From Fluviirhizobium alvei (lineage in GTDB: Bacteria > Pseudomonadota > Alphaproteobacteria > Rhizobiales > Rhizobiaceae), in NCBI RefSeq assembly GCF_030551875.1, contig NZ_JAUOZU010000020.1, positions 1 through 64,000 on the forward strand: a stretch of 64,000 nt of DNA, read 5' to 3'. The translations under genes were made by a program, and so were the position numbers. Within the stretch, counting starts at the first letter, position 1, and each line of letters starts with the position of its first letter. The notes beneath the pieces were generated by a model. The model was not told the DNA's origin and ran no database searches. It saw nothing but the letters and a program-made list of their open reading frames with translations. This document shows positions 17,132 through 27,555 of the stretch, piece after piece.

Positions 17132-18265
17132 ATGAAAACAGGAATGACTTGCCTTGCCGCGCTTATGGCAATGACCGGTGCCGCTGCTGCCGATATCAAG
17201 ATCGGCGCCACGCTTTCAGAAACAGGCCCGGCCGGCGCTCTGGGAGATCCGCAGGCGAAAACCCTCAAGCTGCTGATCGAGGAGATCAATGCCGCCGGCG
17301 GCATCAATGGCGAGAAGATATCGCTCGTGGTCTATGACGATGGCGGTGACCCCAACAAGGCCCGCACCTTCGCCACCCGGCTCGTCGAGGAAGACGAAGT
17401 CAACGCCATCATCGGCGGCACGACGTCCGGCACCTCGATGGCGATCATTCCGGTGGTCGAGGAAGCGGAGATCCCCTTCATTTCGCTTGCCGGCGCCATC
17501 GAGATCATCGATCCGGTCAAGCATTGGGTGTTCAAGACGCCGCATACCGACCGTATGGCCTGCGCCAAGATTTTCGAAGACATGAAGAAGCGCGGCATCA
17601 CCAAGATCGGCATGATCTCGTCAACCGACGGTTTCGGCTCCTCGATGCGCAAGCAATGTCTCGGCATCGTCAATGAGTATGGTATCGAGGTTCTGGCGGA
17701 CGAGAATTACGGCCCGCAGGATGCTGACATGACGCCGCAGCTGACCAACATTCGCGGCAAGGACAGCGTCCAGGCCATTCTCAATCCGGGTTTCGGCCAG
17801 GGTGCCGCGGTCGTCACGCGCAATGTCGTCCAGCTCGGCATCAAGATCCCGCTCTATGAATCGCATGGTGTCGCATCGCAGGGCTATATCGATCTTGCCG
17901 GCCCGGAGGCGAGCGAAGGTGTGCGCCTTCCCGGAACGGCGCTTCTGGTTGGTGACCTGCTAAGCGATTCCGATCCGCAGAAGCCGGTCGTTGCCGCCTA
18001 CAAGGCGCTGTTTGAAGGCGCGACCGGCGCTCCGGTCGGCACTTTTGGTGGCTATGCCCATGATGCCGTGCGCATTCTTGCCGATGCCATCAAACGGGCA
18101 GGCTCGGCTGAGCCGAAGGCGATCCGCGATGCGATTGAAACCACCAAGGGGCTGGTCGGGACCACCGGCACGGTGACGATGTCGCCGCAGGACCATCTCG
18201 GTTTCGACCTCTCGGCCTTCAAGATGCTCGAGATCCGCAAGGGCCACTGGACCATCGTCGAGTGA
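17132..18265 (+). CDS. Branched-chain-amino-acid-type ABC transporter substrate-binding protein
   Basis: A 377-residue periplasmic binding protein of the LivJ/type I fold. It has a clear signal peptide (about MKTGMTCLAALMAMTGAAA) and a mature start DIKIGATLSETGPAG. First gene of a plus-strand operon: binding protein, two permeases, two ATPases, then beta-oxidation genes. HAAT importers beside aromatic clusters in alphaproteobacteria often carry aromatic acids rather than amino acids, so the ligand is probably the substrate of this pathway. Confidence 0.9.
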   Translation: MKTGMTCLAALMAMTGAAAADIKIGATLSETGPAGALGDPQAKTLKLLIEEINAAGGINGEKISLVVYDDGGDPNKARTFATRLVEEDEVNAIIGGTTSGTSMAIIPVVEEAEIPFISLAGAIEIIDPVKHWVFKTPHTDRMACAKIFEDMKKRGITKIGMISSTDGFGSSMRKQCLGIVNEYGIEVLADENYGPQDADMTPQLTNIRGKDSVQAILNPGFGQGAAVVTRNVVQLGIKIPLYESHGVASQGYIDLAGPEASEGVRLPGTALLVGDLLSDSDPQKPVVAAYKALFEGATGAPVGTFGGYAHDAVRILADAIKRAGSAEPKAIRDAIETTKGLVGTTGTVTMSPQDHLGFDLSAFKMLEIRKGHWTIVE

Positions 18266-18273
18266 ACCGGCTT

Positions 18274-18293
18274 GGCCGGGCTTGAGCCCGGCC
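18274..18293 (+). terminator. Hairpin after the binding-protein gene
   Basis: GGCCGGGC-TTGA-GCCCGGCC is a perfect 8-bp stem with a 4-base loop nine bases after the stop codon. There is no T-run, so it more likely protects the 3' end of the binding-protein mRNA than terminates fully. Confidence 0.6.
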
Positions 18294-18324
18294 TTCCCAT
18301 CACGAAGCAGGAGCTCGGAACCTG

Positions 18325-19197
18325 ATGCCTGAACTGATGCAGTTCATACTTTCAGGGGTGACGGTCGGCGCGGTCTATGCGCTGGTGGCCCTTGGTTTTA
18401 CCATCATCTACAATGCCTCGGACGTGGTGAACTTCGCGCAGGGCGAGTTCGTCATGCTGGGTGGCATGGTGACGGTATTTCTTCACGATGCCGGTCAACC
18501 GCTGCCGCTGGCAGCCCTGATCGCGATCGTCGCCGTTGCCTTGACCGGCATCATTCTCAACAAGCTGGCGATCGAACCTGCCCGCAAGGCGCCGGTCGTG
18601 TCGCTGATCATCATCACCATCGGCGCCTCCATCTTCATTCGTGGCGTCACGCAGAATGTGTTCGACAAGCAGCTGCATCGCTTCCCGGCCTTCTCCGGTG
18701 ATCAGCCGATCATCGTTTTCGGTGCGACCATCCTGCCCCAGAGCCTCTGGGTGATAGCGGGTGCGGTGCTGGTCTTTACGGCGCTCTGGCTGTTCTTCAC
18801 CCGGACCTTGACCGGCAAGGCGGTGCTGGCGACATCCAACAACAGGCTCGCCGCCCAACTGGTCGGCATCAACACCAACTGGGTGATGGCCCTGTCTTTC
18901 GCGCTATCGGCGGCAATCGGCGCGCTTGCGGGCATTCTGATGACGCCGATCACCATGACGGGCTATGACATCGGCATCGCTCTTGCCCTCAAGGGTTTCG
19001 CCGCCGCCATGCTCGGGGGCATGGGCAATCCCAAGGGGGCGCTTGTCGGCGGCCTTCTGCTGGGCATTTTCGAAGCGCTTTCGGCCGGTTTCATCTCCAG
19101 TCAGTACAAGGATGCCGTCGCCTTCATCGTCATTCTCGCGGTCTTGTTCATGATGCCGCAGGGCCTGTTCGGCCGGACATTCACGGATCGCGTCTGA
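18325..19197 (+). CDS. ABC transporter permease, LivH type
   Basis: A 290-residue inner-membrane permease with about eight hydrophobic segments. It opens with the LivH-like FILSGVTVGAVYALVALGFT and YNASDVVNFAQGEFVMLGG, and the EAA-like loop is near GFAAAMLGGMGNPKGALVGG. It pairs with the LivM-type permease, whose start shares one base with its stop (TGATG). Part of the importer governed by site D. Confidence 0.9.
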   Translation: MPELMQFILSGVTVGAVYALVALGFTIIYNASDVVNFAQGEFVMLGGMVTVFLHDAGQPLPLAALIAIVAVALTGIILNKLAIEPARKAPVVSLIIITIGASIFIRGVTQNVFDKQLHRFPAFSGDQPIIVFGATILPQSLWVIAGAVLVFTALWLFFTRTLTGKAVLATSNNRLAAQLVGINTNWVMALSFALSAAIGALAGILMTPITMTGYDIGIALALKGFAAAMLGGMGNPKGALVGGLLLGIFEALSAGFISSQYKDAVAFIVILAVLFMMPQGLFGRTFTDRV

Positions 19198-20156
19198 TGA
19201 TGAAACTCGGAACCAAACACACGACGCTGCTGTTTCTGATCCTGCTGGTCGTCGCCGCACCGTTCTTCTTCCCGTCCGCCTATTATTTCCGTATCGGCTC
19301 GCTGGTCTTCGTCAACGGGCTCGCGGTCACCGGCATCGTCATTCTGACCGGTTATGCCGGCCAGATCAGCCTTGGACATGCCGGTTTCGTCGGGATCGGT
19401 GCCTATGCCTGTGCACTGGCGCCGGCCTATCTCGGCTTGCATCCGGCCCTGGCTGTGCTGCTGGGAGCAGCGCTTTCGGCGATCATCGCCTATCTGGTCG
19501 GACGCCCGATCCTGCGGCTCAAGGGCTATTATCTGGCCGTGGCTAGCCTCGGCTTCGGCATTCTCGTAGCGATGGTGCTGACCAACGAACGCGAATTCAC
19601 CAAGGGTCCGGACGGGATCGAGGTGCCGGATCTCGGCATTCGCGCCCTCGTCAAGGCGGCGGGTCTTGACCTGTCCAACAGCGAACTCTGGTACATCCTG
19701 TCGGGCCTCTGCATGATCCTGGGCGCCTGGCTGGCGCTCAATCTCTATGACAGTCCCACCGGCCGCGCCTTGCGGGCGCTGCATGGGTCGGAAGTGGCCG
19801 CACGCACCGTCGGCGTCGATATCGCCAGATACAAGCTGCAGGCCTTTGTCATTTCAGCCGTCTATGCCTCGGTCTCCGGTTCGCTGATCGCGCTGCAGAA
19901 CAAGTTCGTGACGCCGGAAGTGGCCGGCTACATGCATTCGATCGAACTCGTGACGATGGCTGTCCTCGGCGGTGCCGGATCGGTGCTTGGCGCAATCTTC
20001 GGCGCGGCGATCCTGACCCTCTTGCCGCAGGCGTTGACCATTTTTGCCGAGTACGAGCAGATCATGCTGGGTCTGATCATGATGCTGGTGATGATCTATA
20101 TGCGCGAAGGCCTGTTGCCCTCGCTGGCGCGACTGGTCCGGGGGAGGGGAGAATGA
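19197..20156 (+). CDS. ABC transporter permease, LivM type
   Basis: A 319-residue permease with GYAGQISLGHAGFVGIGAYA near the N-terminus, the LivM hallmark, and LGGAGSVLGAIFGAAILTLLP near the C-terminus. Hydrophobic segments run throughout. It overlaps the ATPase gene that follows by four bases (ATGA). Confidence 0.9.
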   Translation: MMKLGTKHTTLLFLILLVVAAPFFFPSAYYFRIGSLVFVNGLAVTGIVILTGYAGQISLGHAGFVGIGAYACALAPAYLGLHPALAVLLGAALSAIIAYLVGRPILRLKGYYLAVASLGFGILVAMVLTNEREFTKGPDGIEVPDLGIRALVKAAGLDLSNSELWYILSGLCMILGAWLALNLYDSPTGRALRALHGSEVAARTVGVDIARYKLQAFVISAVYASVSGSLIALQNKFVTPEVAGYMHSIELVTMAVLGGAGSVLGAIFGAAILTLLPQALTIFAEYEQIMLGLIMMLVMIYMREGLLPSLARLVRGRGE

Positions 20157-20924
20157 GCCTCTTGAGCATCGAAGGCCTCGGAATTGCCTTCGGCGGCCTG
20201 CGCGCCGTGGATGATGTTTCCTTTTCGATCGAGAAGGGTGAAATCGTATCGGTGATCGGACCCAACGGCGCGGGCAAGACCACACTCTTCAACATGATTT
20301 CGGGCGTCTACCGGCCGAAATCGGGGCGGGTCATGCTGGATGGGACCGATGTGACGGCGCTCAGCCCGCATCTTCTTGCCCGACGTGGCATGTCGCGCAC
20401 CTTCCAGAACCTACAGATCTTCCAGGCGATGACGGTGCAGGAGAATGTGATTGCCGGCTTTCATCTCAAGGAAAGCGGTTCGCTGATCGCCGATCTTCTC
20501 GCATTGCCGTCGTCGCGACGGCGTGCCCGCATGGCCGCCCAGGAGGCCCTCGCATTGCTGGATCGGGTCGGGCTGGCGCGGGCGGCGAGCCAGGAAGCGG
20601 CGAGCCTCTCCTATGGCGCGCTGAAGCGGCTCGAGATCGCGCGGGCGCTTGCGCTCAACCCGAAAGTGTTGCTGCTCGATGAACCGGCTGCTGGCTGCAA
20701 TGCCGTGGAAACCGAGGAGATCGACCACCTGATCGCCGAAGTCGCCAAAAGCGGCGTCGCCATTCTGCTCGTCGAGCACGACATGAAGATGGTGATGCGC
20801 ATCTCCAACCATGTCGTCGTGCTCGACCATGGCGTGAAGATCGCCGAGGGTGACCCTGCCTCCGTCGGCAAGAACCCGAAAGTGATTGCCGCCTATCTCG
20901 GCAAACAGGCTGCGGAGGATGCCC

Positions 20925-20938
<14 letters not shown>
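20153..20938 (+). CDS. ABC transporter ATP-binding protein, LivG type
   Basis: A 261-residue ATPase. Walker A is GPNGAGKTT, the Q-loop region is FQNLQIFQAMTV, the signature reads LSYGALKRLEIA instead of LSGGQ, which is normal for LivG, and Walker B is LLLDEPAAG. The C-terminal VLDHGVKIAEGDP is typical. It overlaps the start of the LivF-type gene by 14 bases. Confidence 0.9.
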
Positions 20939-21626
<688 letters not shown>

Positions 21627-21627
21627 A

Positions 21628-23583
21628 ATGATCGTGACTGTTGAAATTGATGGTGGCGTAGCCGTCGTCACCATCGATCATCCGCCGGTGAACGCCCTGT
21701 CGCAGGCCCTGCGGCAGGCGTTGATCGAAACGGCGGAGGCGCTTGATGCCGATCCGGCCGTCGAGGCCGTGGTGCTGATCTGCGCCGGCAGAACCTTCAT
21801 CGCCGGGGCCGATCTCGGTGAATTCGGCAAACCGACGCTGGCGCCGCATCTGCCGGATGTCATTGCCCGCATCGAAGGTGCAAGACTGCCGTGGGTGGCG
21901 GCGATCCATGGATCCGCGCTCGGAGGTGGCCTCGAAGTCGCACTCGGCTGCCACTATCGCATCGCAATGCCGGGGGCGAAACTGGGGCTGCCGGAAGTCA
22001 ATCTCGGCCTCATCCCGGGCGCCGGTGGCACCGTGCGGCTGCCAAGGCTGATCGGCTTCGAAGCCGCCGTCGATATGGTCACCTCCGGCAAGCCGGTCGG
22101 TGCCGGCAAGGCCAACGCGCTCGGCCTCGTCGATCTTTTGGTGGACGGGGCAGATCTGCGCCAGGCCGCGATTGCGTTTGCCCGCGACATCGCCACAAAG
22201 CCGTTACCGCCACTTAGCCGTGACCGGGTTGCTGCGTCTCCGTCAGAAGCGTTCTGGAAAGAACAGGCACAGGAACTCGGCCGACGCTATCGCGGGCAGG
22301 AGGCGCCGGTCCGGGCGCTCGCCAGCCTCCGGAACGCTGCCGAGACAGACTTCGAGAGCGCGATGCGTCATGAACGGGCAACTTTTCTCGCGTTGCGGGA
22401 TTCGGCCGAAGCAACAGCGCTGCGCCATGTTTTCCTGGCCGAACGGGCGGCACCCCGTCCGCAGTCGCTCGAAGGCGTGCGCCCATTGCCTATCCGGAAG
22501 ACGGCTGTCATCGGTGGCGGCACCATGGGAACGGGGATTGCGGCGGCACTTCTCGATGCCGGACTGCCGGTGGTGCTGATCGAGCGGGATCAGGCTGCGC
22601 TCGACCATGGTCTGGCGACCTTGCGCAATCTCTACCGGACCAATGTCGAGCGCGGTCGTTTGACGGAATCCGAGGCCGAAGCGCGTCTGGCACAGTTGGA
22701 TGGATCGACCGACTATGACGTTCTTTCCGATGTCGATCTCGCCATCGAGGCGGTGTTCGAAAAACTGGACGTCAAGCGCGCGGTCTTCACGAAGCTGCAG
22801 GCGGCCTGCCGCAAGGATGCCATTCTGGCGACCAATACGTCCTATCTCGATCCTGCTGCGATCGCAAAAGGGCTGGAACGGCCGGAACGCTTTCTCGGAC
22901 TGCATTTCTTCAGCCCCGCCAATGTCATGAAGCTGCTGGAGATCGTGCCGACCAGAGCGACGTCGGCGGACGTCCTGGCGACTGCTTTCGCACTGGCCCG
23001 ACAATTGGGGAAAGTGCCGGTTCAGGCGGGCATCTGCGACGGCTTCATCGGCAATCGCATTCTGAAACGCTATCGTGCCGGTGCCGAGGCCCTGTTGCTG
23101 GAGGGGGTGTCGATCGAAGCGGTCGATGCGGCGATGCGGAGCTTCGGCTTTGCCATGGGCCCGTTCGAGGCGCAGGACCTTGGAGGGCTCGACATCGCCT
23201 TCCTGCAGCGTGAAGCCGCGCGGGCGAATGGCCAGGCGATTGCCGAAACGCTGTGCGACCGGTTGGTGCGAGCCGGCCGCAAGGGGCGCAAGACCGGTGC
23301 CGGCTGGTACGACTATCCCGATGGTAGCAGTAAGCCGCAGGTTTCATCCACCGTTGGCGAAATCCTCGCGCTTCCCGCCGGTTCCCGGAACGCGATTTCT
23401 CACCACCAGATTGCTGCGCGCCTCCTCGATGCGATGGCGGAGGAAGGGCGCGCGATCCTGGAAGAACAGATTGCGGGCTCTGCTGCCGATATCGATCTCG
23501 TGCTCATCCATGGCTATGGCTTTCCGCGCTGGCGCGGCGGGCCGATGCATTATGCCGAAACAAACGGCGGGAAGGGTAGCTGA
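21628..23583 (+). CDS. Fused enoyl-CoA hydratase/3-hydroxyacyl-CoA dehydrogenase
   Basis: A 651-residue FadJ/FadB-type bifunctional enzyme. The hydratase domain (about 1-190) keeps both catalytic glutamates (GGGLEVALGC and GLPEVNLGLIPGAGG). The dehydrogenase domain (about 290-585) has the NAD motif GGGTMGTGIAAALLDAG, HFFSPANVMKLLEIV with the catalytic histidine, and a C-terminal LIHGYGFPRWRGGPM. It would run two beta-oxidation steps on the acyl-CoA formed by the cluster and may cover the PaaF/PaaH steps in one protein. Here it follows the transporter genes in the same operon. Confidence 0.9.
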   Translation: MIVTVEIDGGVAVVTIDHPPVNALSQALRQALIETAEALDADPAVEAVVLICAGRTFIAGADLGEFGKPTLAPHLPDVIARIEGARLPWVAAIHGSALGGGLEVALGCHYRIAMPGAKLGLPEVNLGLIPGAGGTVRLPRLIGFEAAVDMVTSGKPVGAGKANALGLVDLLVDGADLRQAAIAFARDIATKPLPPLSRDRVAASPSEAFWKEQAQELGRRYRGQEAPVRALASLRNAAETDFESAMRHERATFLALRDSAEATALRHVFLAERAAPRPQSLEGVRPLPIRKTAVIGGGTMGTGIAAALLDAGLPVVLIERDQAALDHGLATLRNLYRTNVERGRLTESEAEARLAQLDGSTDYDVLSDVDLAIEAVFEKLDVKRAVFTKLQAACRKDAILATNTSYLDPAAIAKGLERPERFLGLHFFSPANVMKLLEIVPTRATSADVLATAFALARQLGKVPVQAGICDGFIGNRILKRYRAGAEALLLEGVSIEAVDAAMRSFGFAMGPFEAQDLGGLDIAFLQREAARANGQAIAETLCDRLVRAGRKGRKTGAGWYDYPDGSSKPQVSSTVGEILALPAGSRNAISHHQIAARLLDAMAEEGRAILEEQIAGSAADIDLVLIHGYGFPRWRGGPMHYAETNGGKGS

Positions 23584-23584
23584 G

Positions 23585-24370
23585 ATGGACACGGTTCTTT
23601 CCGAATTTTCCGATGGCCTGCTCCGGCTCACCCTCAATCGGCCTGAAAAGCTCAATGCCTTCAATGAGGAGATGCATCTGGCCTTGCGAGCCGGCCTCGA
23701 GCGGGCTGGGAGCGATCCGTCGGTTCGGGCGGTTCTGCTGACCGGGGCCGGGTGCGGCTTTTCGGCCGGACAGGACCTTTCCGCCCGCGATCCGCGCAAC
23801 CGAACCTCCGCACCCGACCTCGGTCATTCGCTCGAGACCTTCTACAATCCGACATTGCGATTGATGCGTCGTCTCGAAAAGCCGATCGTCTGTGCCGTCA
23901 ACGGCGTTGCGGCCGGGGCCGGTGCCAATCTGGCGCTGGCATGTGACATTGTACTTGCGGCAGAATCGGCAAAATTTATCCAGTCCTTCGTCCGTCTCGG
24001 ACTGATCCCCGATGCGGGTGGCAGCTGGACGCTGGCACGACGTCTGGGTGAACCGCGTGCCAAGGCGCTTGCCATGCTGGGCGAGCCACTCGATGCAAGC
24101 ACGGCTGCAGCCTGGGGTCTGATCTGGCGGGCGGTTCCGGATGGTGAACTCGCTTCAGAAGCCGAAGCGCTGGCGCGGAAACTGGCATCCGGTCCAACCC
24201 AGGGTCTTGGCCTCACCAAGCGGGCAATCCATGCGGCCAGCGACAATGGCTTTGAAGGCCAGCTCGATCTCGAACGCGACTTGCAGAGGCAAGCCGGCCT
24301 CACCGCCGACTATTCCGAAGGCGTGATGGCGTTTCTTGAAAAACGCAAACCGGAGTTTCAGGGCCGATGA
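23585..24370 (+). CDS. PaaG-like enoyl-CoA isomerase
   Basis: A 261-residue crotonase-fold protein closely patterned on PaaG, the 1,2-epoxyphenylacetyl-CoA isomerase. FIQSFVRLGLIPDAGGSW carries the aspartate that PaaG uses, and AKALAMLGEPLDASTAAAWGLIWRAV is characteristic of the group. The first hydratase glutamate is replaced by Asn (AGANLALACD), as in isomerases. In the phenylacetate pathway PaaG converts the ring epoxide to an oxepin; no PaaABCE epoxidase is in this window, so here it may act on a double bond or ring diol made by the Rieske enzyme. Confidence 0.82.
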   Translation: MDTVLSEFSDGLLRLTLNRPEKLNAFNEEMHLALRAGLERAGSDPSVRAVLLTGAGCGFSAGQDLSARDPRNRTSAPDLGHSLETFYNPTLRLMRRLEKPIVCAVNGVAAGAGANLALACDIVLAAESAKFIQSFVRLGLIPDAGGSWTLARRLGEPRAKALAMLGEPLDASTAAAWGLIWRAVPDGELASEAEALARKLASGPTQGLGLTKRAIHAASDNGFEGQLDLERDLQRQAGLTADYSEGVMAFLEKRKPEFQGR

Positions 24371-24807
24371 CCATTTCCGAACAGGAAGTTGCCGAGATCT
24401 GCGTTCGGACGATGCTGGCGTCTGATCAGGCGGCCCACAATCTCGGCCTCACGGTCGATCAGGTCGCAGCCGGCCATGTGATCGTCTCGATGCTGGTGAC
24501 CGAGAACTTGCTGAACGGTCTCGGCACCTGCCATGGCGGTCATATTTTTACGCTGGCGGATTGTGCTTTCGCCTTTGCCTGCAACAGCCGCAACCAGATG
24601 ACGGTCGGCCAGCATTGTTCGATCACCTATGTGAACCCCGCCCGGCGAAATGACCGGCTCATCGCCGTGGCAAAAGAAATTTCCCAGCAAGGCCGGTCGG
24701 GGCTCTACGACGTCCGCATCGCCAATCAGGATGGCCTGGTGGTTGCGGAATTTCGCGGACATTCGCGAGCGGTTGGTGGCCAGTTTGTAGACATGGAGCA
24801 GGTTTGA
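24367..24807 (+). CDS. PaaI-like hot-dog acyl-CoA thioesterase
   Basis: A 146-residue hot-dog protein with the PaaI signature GTCHGGHIFTLADCAFAFA followed by CNS; the aspartate of LAD is catalytic in PaaI. It overlaps the PaaG-like gene by four bases. PaaI frees CoA from ring-hydroxylated phenylacetyl-CoA as a salvage step. It closes the operon, after which an IS6 remnant begins. Confidence 0.88.
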   Translation: MTISEQEVAEICVRTMLASDQAAHNLGLTVDQVAAGHVIVSMLVTENLLNGLGTCHGGHIFTLADCAFAFACNSRNQMTVGQHCSITYVNPARRNDRLIAVAKEISQQGRSGLYDVRIANQDGLVVAEFRGHSRAVGGQFVDMEQV

Positions 24808-24849
24808 CAGGCCTATCGCAGATTTCCGTGGTTGCCGAACTGTTGACCT

Positions 24850-25085
24850 TCGGTGAGGAAATTGCCGCTCCGGTGATCGAAAAGCGGCTTCGCCAGTTCC
24901 GCAGACCCTCCTGCGGCTCGGTCCGCATCGACGAGACCTAGGTCAAGATCCGCGGCAAGTGGCGCAACTTGTACCGCACCACCGACATGTACGGAAACCC
25001 GATCAAAGTCCTGCTAGCCGCATGGCGCGATCTCGAAGCGGCTAATCGGTTCCTACGCAAGTTTCTGAAGGACGGGCAATTCTGT
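24850..25085 (+). pseudogene. IS6-family transposase fragment
   Basis: The plus strand reads IEKRLRQFRRPSCGSVRIDET, a TAG where relatives have Tyr, then VKIRGKWRNLYRTTDMYGNP and AANRFLRKFLKDG. This is the middle part of an IS6-family DDE transposase including the first catalytic aspartate (RIDET). Both ends are missing. It marks the right border of the aryl-CoA module. Confidence 0.8.
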
Positions 25086-25165
25086 GCCGGGTTGTTATGC
25101 AGCTTCGGCATTTGCCGACAGCCGGCTAACCAAAAGCATAGTTTCCAGCTACGAACCTTCTTCTG

Positions 25166-25354
25166 TCATACTGCAAGTCGAAGCCGACGCTTTGCCGGGT
25201 CGGATGGAAGTAAAGGACCGATCCGGTCCGCAGACACGGGCTCCCCAAGAAGGAAGCCCTGGATCATGTCGCAATCGAGGTCCTTCAGGATCTCCAGTTG
25301 CTGGCGACGCTCGATCCCTTCGGCAACAACATTGTGACCAAGGCTGTGAGCCAT
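25166..25354 (-). pseudogene. C-terminal fragment of an EAL-domain phosphodiesterase
   Basis: The frame reads MAHSLGHNVVAEGIERRQQL then LKDLDCDMIQGFLLGEPV, the conserved end of an EAL domain (AEGIE..Q...L....C...QG). The rest of the domain is not in frame upstream, so this is a remnant. The remaining bases up to the TRAP operon hold no other recognisable gene. Confidence 0.7.
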
Positions 25355-25569
25355 GCTGATTGTGTGCCGCGATAGCGGCTTCGTTCAATCCCATTTCCAC
25401 TACTTGCGGCAATCCGTCCACACTGCCTAGCGACTCTACGAGTTCATCCCGGAGTGACTCTTTTTGATTTCCCAGCCGCAGAAAGAGCTGAACCGGCTGG
25501 AAGTGGTTTAAAAGATCAAGGGTCGAAGGTTGAAAGAAAATAATAGCGCATTGATCTGCCGCAAGCCAA

Positions 25570-25588
25570 GTGTCCGACTGGCGGACAC
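25570..25588. promoter_or_regulatory. Palindrome upstream of the TRAP/extradiol operon
   Basis: GTGTCCG-ACTGG-CGGACAC is a perfect 7-bp inverted repeat with a 5-base spacer, about 155 bases before the first TRAP gene. An IclR-family regulator is encoded at the end of this operon and could use it. Confidence 0.5.
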
Positions 25589-25744
25589 ATTGTTGCGAAA
25601 GCTCCCCTCCTGCGATCTGGTTGGGATAGAGACGGCCCCACCAAAACATCGTGCAGCTGGGAGGAACAGGCGCATGAGCCGAGAACACTTTTGTAAAACG
25701 GTCCAAACTGACCATTCCGCCTTACCCTTTCGGGAGGCTGCGTG

Positions 25745-26224
25745 ATGTCCGTCCAGCCCAAATCCCTCACGTCGCGCGCGTTGCTTGGCGCTTCTGCCGC
25801 CTGCTTCCTATTCGGTGCCGGTGCGACCGTCGTTGACGTCGTTCTGCGTGCGACAGCCGGCCTCAATCTCCCCGGGGCGATCGAGCTGACCTCGTTTGCC
25901 ATCGGGCTCGGCGCGCTCCTGTCGATGCCGGTCTGCTATACGACCCATACGCATGTCACGGCCAAGCTCGTATCCGAACTGTCGCCGGGACGGTTTGCAC
26001 GGTTCCTCGGTCAGTTCGGCGCTTTGATGTCTGTCGTCTTCGCAGGCATGCTGCTCTGGATCCTTCTAGACAATACAGCGTCCAAGCTGGGTTCGCCCGA
26101 AACCTCGCCGGATCTGGGCTTGCCTGTTTCCGTCACGCTTGGCGTGGTGACGCTGGCGCTGGCTGCCAGCTTCATCGCTGCCCTGATCGGTTTCCGATCC
26201 ATTCTTCGCGACCGGGGGATTTGA
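25745..26224 (+). CDS. TRAP transporter small permease (DctQ type)
   Basis: A 159-residue membrane protein with four hydrophobic segments and the DctQ-like layout (FGAGATVVDVVLRATAG, LPGAIELTSFAIGLGALLSM). The ATG at 25745 follows GGGAGG; a GTG one codon earlier is the alternative. It begins the operon DctQ-DctM-DctP-extradiol dioxygenase-hydroxylase-FAH-IclR. Confidence 0.85.
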   Translation: MSVQPKSLTSRALLGASAACFLFGAGATVVDVVLRATAGLNLPGAIELTSFAIGLGALLSMPVCYTTHTHVTAKLVSELSPGRFARFLGQFGALMSVVFAGMLLWILLDNTASKLGSPETSPDLGLPVSVTLGVVTLALAASFIAALIGFRSILRDRGI

Positions 26225-26225
26225 G

Positions 26226-27527
26226 ATGAGCGGTATTGTTCTCGGCGGTATCGGCTTCGTTTTCGCGATTGCCTTCATTCTGCTCGAAGTCCCGGTCGCG
26301 GTGGCGCTTGGCCTCGTCGGACTGGTGGGCACCGGCCTGATCATCGGCGTGCAGGGCGCGGTTACCATGGGGGCCACCACGGTCTGGGGCAGTCTCACCA
26401 ACTATACGCTCACCATGTTGCCGCTGTTCGTGCTGATGGGCAATCTCGCGGCCCATAGCGGTCTTTCGGCACGGCTGTACCGGTCGATGTCGGTGCTGAT
26501 CGGCCATCGACGCGGCGGGCTGGCGCTGGCGACCATCGGGGCCTCGGCCGGTTTCGGCATGATCTCGGGCTCGTCGCTTGCCACCACGGCCACAATGGCG
26601 CGCATCGCCTTGCCGGAAATGAAGCTTGCCGGCTATTCGGCGCCGCTTTCGGCGGGTTCGGTGGCGGCGGGCGGTACGCTGGGCATTCTCATTCCGCCGT
26701 CGACGGTTCTTGTTATCTATGCCTTCATTGCCGAACAATCGATCAAGTCGCTTCTTCTGGCGACTGCTGGTCCGATCGTTGTGGCGATCTCGCTCTATTG
26801 CCTCGCTGTCTGGCTGCCGATCCGTCTGGGCTGGGCGAATGCGCCGCAGCGCGGCCGCGCCGACAATGCTGAACGGCTTGAGGCCATTCGCGAACTGGTG
26901 CCGCCTGTCGGCATCTTCGCCCTCATCATGGGCGGCCTCTATTCCGGTCTCTTTACAGCCAATGAAACGGCGGCGATCGGTGCAACGGTCGTCCTGCTCT
27001 ACGGTGTCGTCTCGCGCAGGCTTTCGCTGAACGGTTTTGCCCGCGCCGCCATGGATACGGCCCTGACTTGCGGTGCGCTCTATCTAGTTCTGGTGGCTGC
27101 CAACATCTTCAACTTCTTCCTCGCGCTCTCGGGACTGCCGTTCTCGCTGACCGCGATGTTCTCCGACATCCTTGCCTATCCGCTGCTCGTCATCCTGCTG
27201 ATGCTGGCCATCTATCTGGTGCTCGGCACCCTGATGGATAGTCTCGCGATGCTGCTTCTGACGGTGCCGCTGTTCGTGCCGATCGCCCAGGCTGCCAATA
27301 TCGACCTGATCTGGTTTGGCATCTTCGCAGTCATGGTGGTGGAAATGGGGCTGATCACGCCACCGGTGGGCATGAACCTGTTCGTCATCAAGAGCACCAA
27401 TCCGGAAATCCAAATGATGGATCTCTGGCGCGGCGTCACCCCCTTCGTCGTCGCCGATCTGGTGCGCGTCTTCATCATCATCGCGGTGCCGTCGATCGTC
27501 ACCTGGCTTCCATACAACGCTTTCTGA
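26226..27527 (+). CDS. TRAP transporter large permease (DctM type)
   Basis: A 433-residue protein with about twelve hydrophobic segments. Family landmarks are LPLFVLMGNLAAHSGLS, GFGMISGSSLATTATMARIA, LIPPSTVLVIYAF and a C-terminal MGLITPPVGMNLFVIK. It moves an organic anion with sodium or protons using the paired binding protein. It starts one base after DctQ ends. Confidence 0.92.
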   Translation: MSGIVLGGIGFVFAIAFILLEVPVAVALGLVGLVGTGLIIGVQGAVTMGATTVWGSLTNYTLTMLPLFVLMGNLAAHSGLSARLYRSMSVLIGHRRGGLALATIGASAGFGMISGSSLATTATMARIALPEMKLAGYSAPLSAGSVAAGGTLGILIPPSTVLVIYAFIAEQSIKSLLLATAGPIVVAISLYCLAVWLPIRLGWANAPQRGRADNAERLEAIRELVPPVGIFALIMGGLYSGLFTANETAAIGATVVLLYGVVSRRLSLNGFARAAMDTALTCGALYLVLVAANIFNFFLALSGLPFSLTAMFSDILAYPLLVILLMLAIYLVLGTLMDSLAMLLLTVPLFVPIAQAANIDLIWFGIFAVMVVEMGLITPPVGMNLFVIKSTNPEIQMMDLWRGVTPFVVADLVRVFIIIAVPSIVTWLPYNAF

Positions 27528-27555
27528 TCAATCGGGCATCCAAGGGAGGAAACCT

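Noticed and set aside
17718-17870. Possible small antisense RNA inside the Liv binding-protein gene
   Set aside because: Only shadow frames are seen there, with no promoter or terminator pair.
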